In this document: piece by piece, positions 7,328 to 8,703 of the stretch | How positions within the stretch are numbered: the stretch's first letter is position 1 | Layout: each line of letters begins with the position of its first letter | Assembly: GCA_020718925.1 (NCBI GenBank) | Contig: DYRC01000166.1 | Span: forward strand, 1 to 8,703 | Source: Desulfonema limicola | GTDB taxonomy: Bacteria; Desulfobacterota; Desulfobacteria; Desulfobacterales; DYRC01 | DNA length: 8,703 bases | Direction of reading: 5' to 3' | Translations under genes and position numbers: made by a program | The notes under the pieces: model-generated | The model's database searches: none | Seen by the model: the letters and a program-made list of their open reading frames with translations, nothing else | What the model was told of the DNA's origin: nothing

Positions 7328-7749
7328 AAGAATTTCGTAAGGTCATAAAAATCATCAGACAGAAACATGATCTTATTGCATTGGCAATGATTAAAGCATT
7401 TGATATTGACATCAAACTATGGAATTTCATTATCAGCATATCTGATTATGATGATTTATATCTGACAGATGCTTTGAAAGATTTCATCACTATTGTGGAC
7501 AGCAATATTGATAAGAAAGTCAAAAAGGAGATTATGCGCTTTACTGTTTTGAAAACCGATGATCCTTTTGTGAAAGAAATCAATCGGATATTCAAAGTGA
7601 AAAATTCTGTCAGATATATCAAATCCTTATATTTTGCAGGCATTTATATTGAAGAAGGGATTATTTTTGAATCTTCCCCTGTTTCTGTGAAGATGAAAAA
7701 GGAATATCTGAAGAATCATCGTAATAAAGCAATGAAAACCGTTATCTGA
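7306..7749 (+). CDS. Unrecognised basic protein, overlapping partner of HEPN
   Basis: I do not recognise this 147-residue protein. It is Lys/Ile/Asp-rich with alternating helices and strands (MDYEILVKEFRKVIKIIR; FTVLKTDDPFVKEINRIFKV; YIKSLYFAGIYIEEGIIF) and has no signal peptide or membrane segment. AAGGAG (7293-7298) lies seven bases before ATG 7306, and the start is inside the HEPN gene, so the two are translationally coupled. That arrangement suggests a functional pair such as toxin/antitoxin, but no nucleotidyltransferase signature is visible. The end is odd: its last 13 codons and stop (7708-7749) recur at 8475-8516, where the stop is an Arg codon and the frame runs 35 codons further. 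The gene may therefore be C-terminally shortened. Confidence 0.7.
   Translation: MDYEILVKEFRKVIKIIRQKHDLIALAMIKAFDIDIKLWNFIISISDYDDLYLTDALKDFITIVDSNIDKKVKKEIMRFTVLKTDDPFVKEINRIFKVKNSVRYIKSLYFAGIYIEEGIIFESSPVSVKMKKEYLKNHRNKAMKTVI
7708..7749 (+). repeat. Direct repeat, left copy
   Basis: These 42 bases match 8475-8516 at 37 positions with no gaps. In the left copy they encode LKNHRNKAMKTVI plus TGA; the right copy encodes LKSHRHKAMESVIR in the corresponding frame. The two copies bracket the TumA/TumE-like pair. Confidence 0.8.
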
Positions 7750-7775
7750 AACTGAGGTAGGAAGGATAAATTGTT

Positions 7776-8147
7776 ATGTTGAATTTGCAGTTACATATTC
7801 AGCCCGAAACTGAGCAGCAGCTTAAAAAAATCCTTACTTATGTAAGGGATCAGGAAATATTTGCCCGGAATATTATTGCTTTTCAGATTGCCGAATTGCA
7901 AAAAGGCATTCTGAATCTCAGGCTTGACTTGAAACAATTTGAAGAGACATATAAGATGCCAACGAAAGAATTTTATCAGCAATTTGAGCAGGGCTTGTCA
8001 GATGATAACGAAGAGTTTATAATTTGGGCAGGATTGTATGAAATGTTTTCTGAAAATGAGCGGCTGCTGCGGGAATTGACATGCTCGAAGGATATTTTGC
8101 ACAGCTTGAAAAAATTATTCATGAATTTCCGAATATCCGTTCTCTGA
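7776..8147 (+). CDS. TumA-like antitoxin candidate
   Basis: The 123-residue product begins MLNLQLHIQPETEQQLKKIL, followed by a helical stretch with AFQIAELQKGILNLRLDLKQ (about 35-54) and the family-like MPTKEFYQQFEQG ... WAGLYEMFSENERLLREL (60-100). Proteins of this type precede TumE-family toxins and are taken to be the antitoxin; I infer the role mainly from position. AGGAAGGA (7759-7766) is nine bases before ATG 7776. The last 23 residues run out of frame through the start of the toxin gene (67-base overlap), although a TGA in the +1 frame at 8077-8079 sits one base before the toxin ATG. This suggests a single-base indel has removed the normal stop and added a meaningless tail. Confidence 0.7.
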   Translation: MLNLQLHIQPETEQQLKKILTYVRDQEIFARNIIAFQIAELQKGILNLRLDLKQFEETYKMPTKEFYQQFEQGLSDDNEEFIIWAGLYEMFSENERLLRELTCSKDILHSLKKLFMNFRISVL

Positions 8148-8494
8148 CTATCAGAAAAAAAAATTACAATACCAGACAAGGCTATATCGGCGGATCAATC
8201 ATTTTTGAAAACGGATACAGATTGGATTTTGTCGAGGTCAAAGATATTGATATCAAATCCAAAGTCAAATATCGCTATCACTATATGGACGATCACGATA
8301 CATTGATTTTCCGATATGATAACGCCCCGCATCATCGGAATATTACGACTTTTCCTTATCATAAGCATGATCGTAATGAGATTAAGGCGAGTTCGGAACC
8401 GACACTTTTTGATGTACTTTTGGAAATTGCTCAGATAGAACGGGCATCATCAGTCAGGACTCTGAAAAATCATTCTGAAGAGTCATCGTCATAA
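8081..8494 (+). CDS. tumE: TumE-family (DUF6516) toxin
   Basis: The 137-residue product shows the features I associate with TumE/DUF6516: an N-terminal helix (MLEGYFAQLEKIIHEFPNI), a strand pair (GSIIFENGYRLDFVEVKDI), then KVKYRYHYMDDHDTLIFRYD (62-80), NAPHH (81-85) and FPYHKHDRNEIKASSEPTLF (91-110). The His/Tyr-rich core is intact. The toxic activity of the family is reported, but its biochemistry cannot be read from this sequence. No strong ribosome-binding site precedes ATG 8081, so translation probably depends on coupling to the antitoxin. The family core ends around LLEIAQIE (120). The last ~17 residues, ending HSEESSS, are read out of frame through the direct repeat and look acquired at the junction. 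Confidence 0.75.
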   Translation: MLEGYFAQLEKIIHEFPNIRSLTIRKKNYNTRQGYIGGSIIFENGYRLDFVEVKDIDIKSKVKYRYHYMDDHDTLIFRYDNAPHHRNITTFPYHKHDRNEIKASSEPTLFDVLLEIAQIERASSVRTLKNHSEESSS

Positions 8495-8621
8495 AGCAAT
8501 GGAAAGCGTTATCAGATCGGAAAAAATGGAATTGCTTGATATGGGAGTGCCGCATCAGGATATTGTGCCGGCTTTTCATCATCCGGGTATGCGTCCGCTG
8601 ACTCAGTTTGCGGCGGCTTGA
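8466..8621 (+). pseudogene. Orphan C-terminal fragment of a HEPN-partner paralogue
   Basis: In the frame of the right repeat copy the sequence reads LKSHRHKAMESVIRSEKMEL, then LDMGVPHQDIVPAFHHPG and MRPLTQFAAA before TGA at 8619-8621. The first 14 codons align with the end of the protein encoded at 7306-7749, so this looks like the displaced or duplicated C-terminus of that family, opening after a TGA at 8463-8465 with no start codon of its own before ATG 8499. A 40-residue small protein from ATG 8499 cannot be excluded, but no ribosome-binding site supports it. Confidence 0.6.
8475..8516 (+). repeat. Direct repeat, right copy
   Basis: It matches 7708-7749 at 37 of 42 bases. The five differences include TGA to AGA at the end, which keeps this copy open. 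It overlaps the last codons and stop of tumE in a different frame. Confidence 0.8.
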
Positions 8622-8642
8622 AATTGGGATTCTACAAAAAAA

Positions 8643-8666
8643 AATGAATTGATGAGGCGATTCATT
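8643..8666 (+). promoter_or_regulatory. Inverted repeat before the last gene
   Basis: AATGAAT (8643-8649) and ATTCATT (8660-8666) form a perfect 7-bp inverted repeat with a 10-base spacer, ending five bases before the ribosome-binding site of the next gene. It could be an operator or a weak hairpin; an A-run precedes it. Confidence 0.35.
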
Positions 8667-8682
8667 ACAAGGGAGGTAGTTT

Positions 8683-8703
8683 ATGGAAAGATATGAAGTT
8701 TTT
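8683..8703 (+). CDS. Start of a further gene (cut by window end)
   Basis: GGGAGG (8671-8676) lies six bases before ATG 8683, giving MERYEVF before the window ends. Seven residues are too few to identify it. The strong ribosome-binding site and the position make another small accessory or TA gene plausible, but that is only context. Confidence 0.5.

Noticed and set aside
1..8703. CRISPR array, tRNA, rRNA, insertion-sequence transposase or integrase
   Set aside because: No regularly spaced repeats, no cloverleaf or rRNA sequence, and no DDE, HUH or tyrosine-recombinase motifs were seen in any frame.

Overview
The window reads as chromosomal DNA of a Gram-negative bacterium, most likely a Desulfobacterota (deltaproteobacterial) lineage. 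The signs are a signal-peptide TPR protein ending in an outer-membrane beta-barrel, a periplasmic FecR-domain protein, a bifunctional class A penicillin-binding protein, and small HEPN and TumE-type modules of the sort common in that group and in cyanobacteria. The taxonomic call is inference; no rRNA or tRNA is present.

Left accessory edge (1-1571): a short REP-like palindrome, then a minus-strand gene for a DUF559/Vsr-like PD-(D/E)XK nuclease that stops just after its ETDGD-x-WH motif, with a plausible C-terminal tail surviving in another frame. A mostly gene-free, partly GC-rich stretch follows, then a short N-terminal gene remnant (1264-1422) and a T/A-rich promoter region.

Core (1572-6550): a two-gene plus-strand operon encodes the TPR/beta-barrel outer-membrane protein and the secreted FecR-domain protein, with the second ribosome-binding site overlapping the first stop. 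It converges on a complete minus-strand PBP1A gene through a hairpin terminator that both sides could use. All three products act in the cell envelope.

Right accessory edge (6551-8703): AT-rich, all on the plus strand. A promoter with TTTTCA repeats precedes a HEPN-domain gene that lacks any ATG/GTG/TTG start at its expected N-terminus. Overlapping it is an unrecognised basic protein, then a TumA/TumE-like toxin-antitoxin pair. A 42-bp segment encoding the C-terminus of the unrecognised protein recurs (37/42 identical) at the end of tumE and continues in frame for 35 more codons as an orphan C-terminal fragment. The TA pair is therefore bracketed by direct repeats, as if the cassette had landed in, or recombined between copies of, the HEPN-partner gene. 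The window ends at the first seven codons of another gene.

The most interesting structure is this HEPN + unknown partner + bracketed TumA/TumE cluster. Nothing else looks like a wholly new system.
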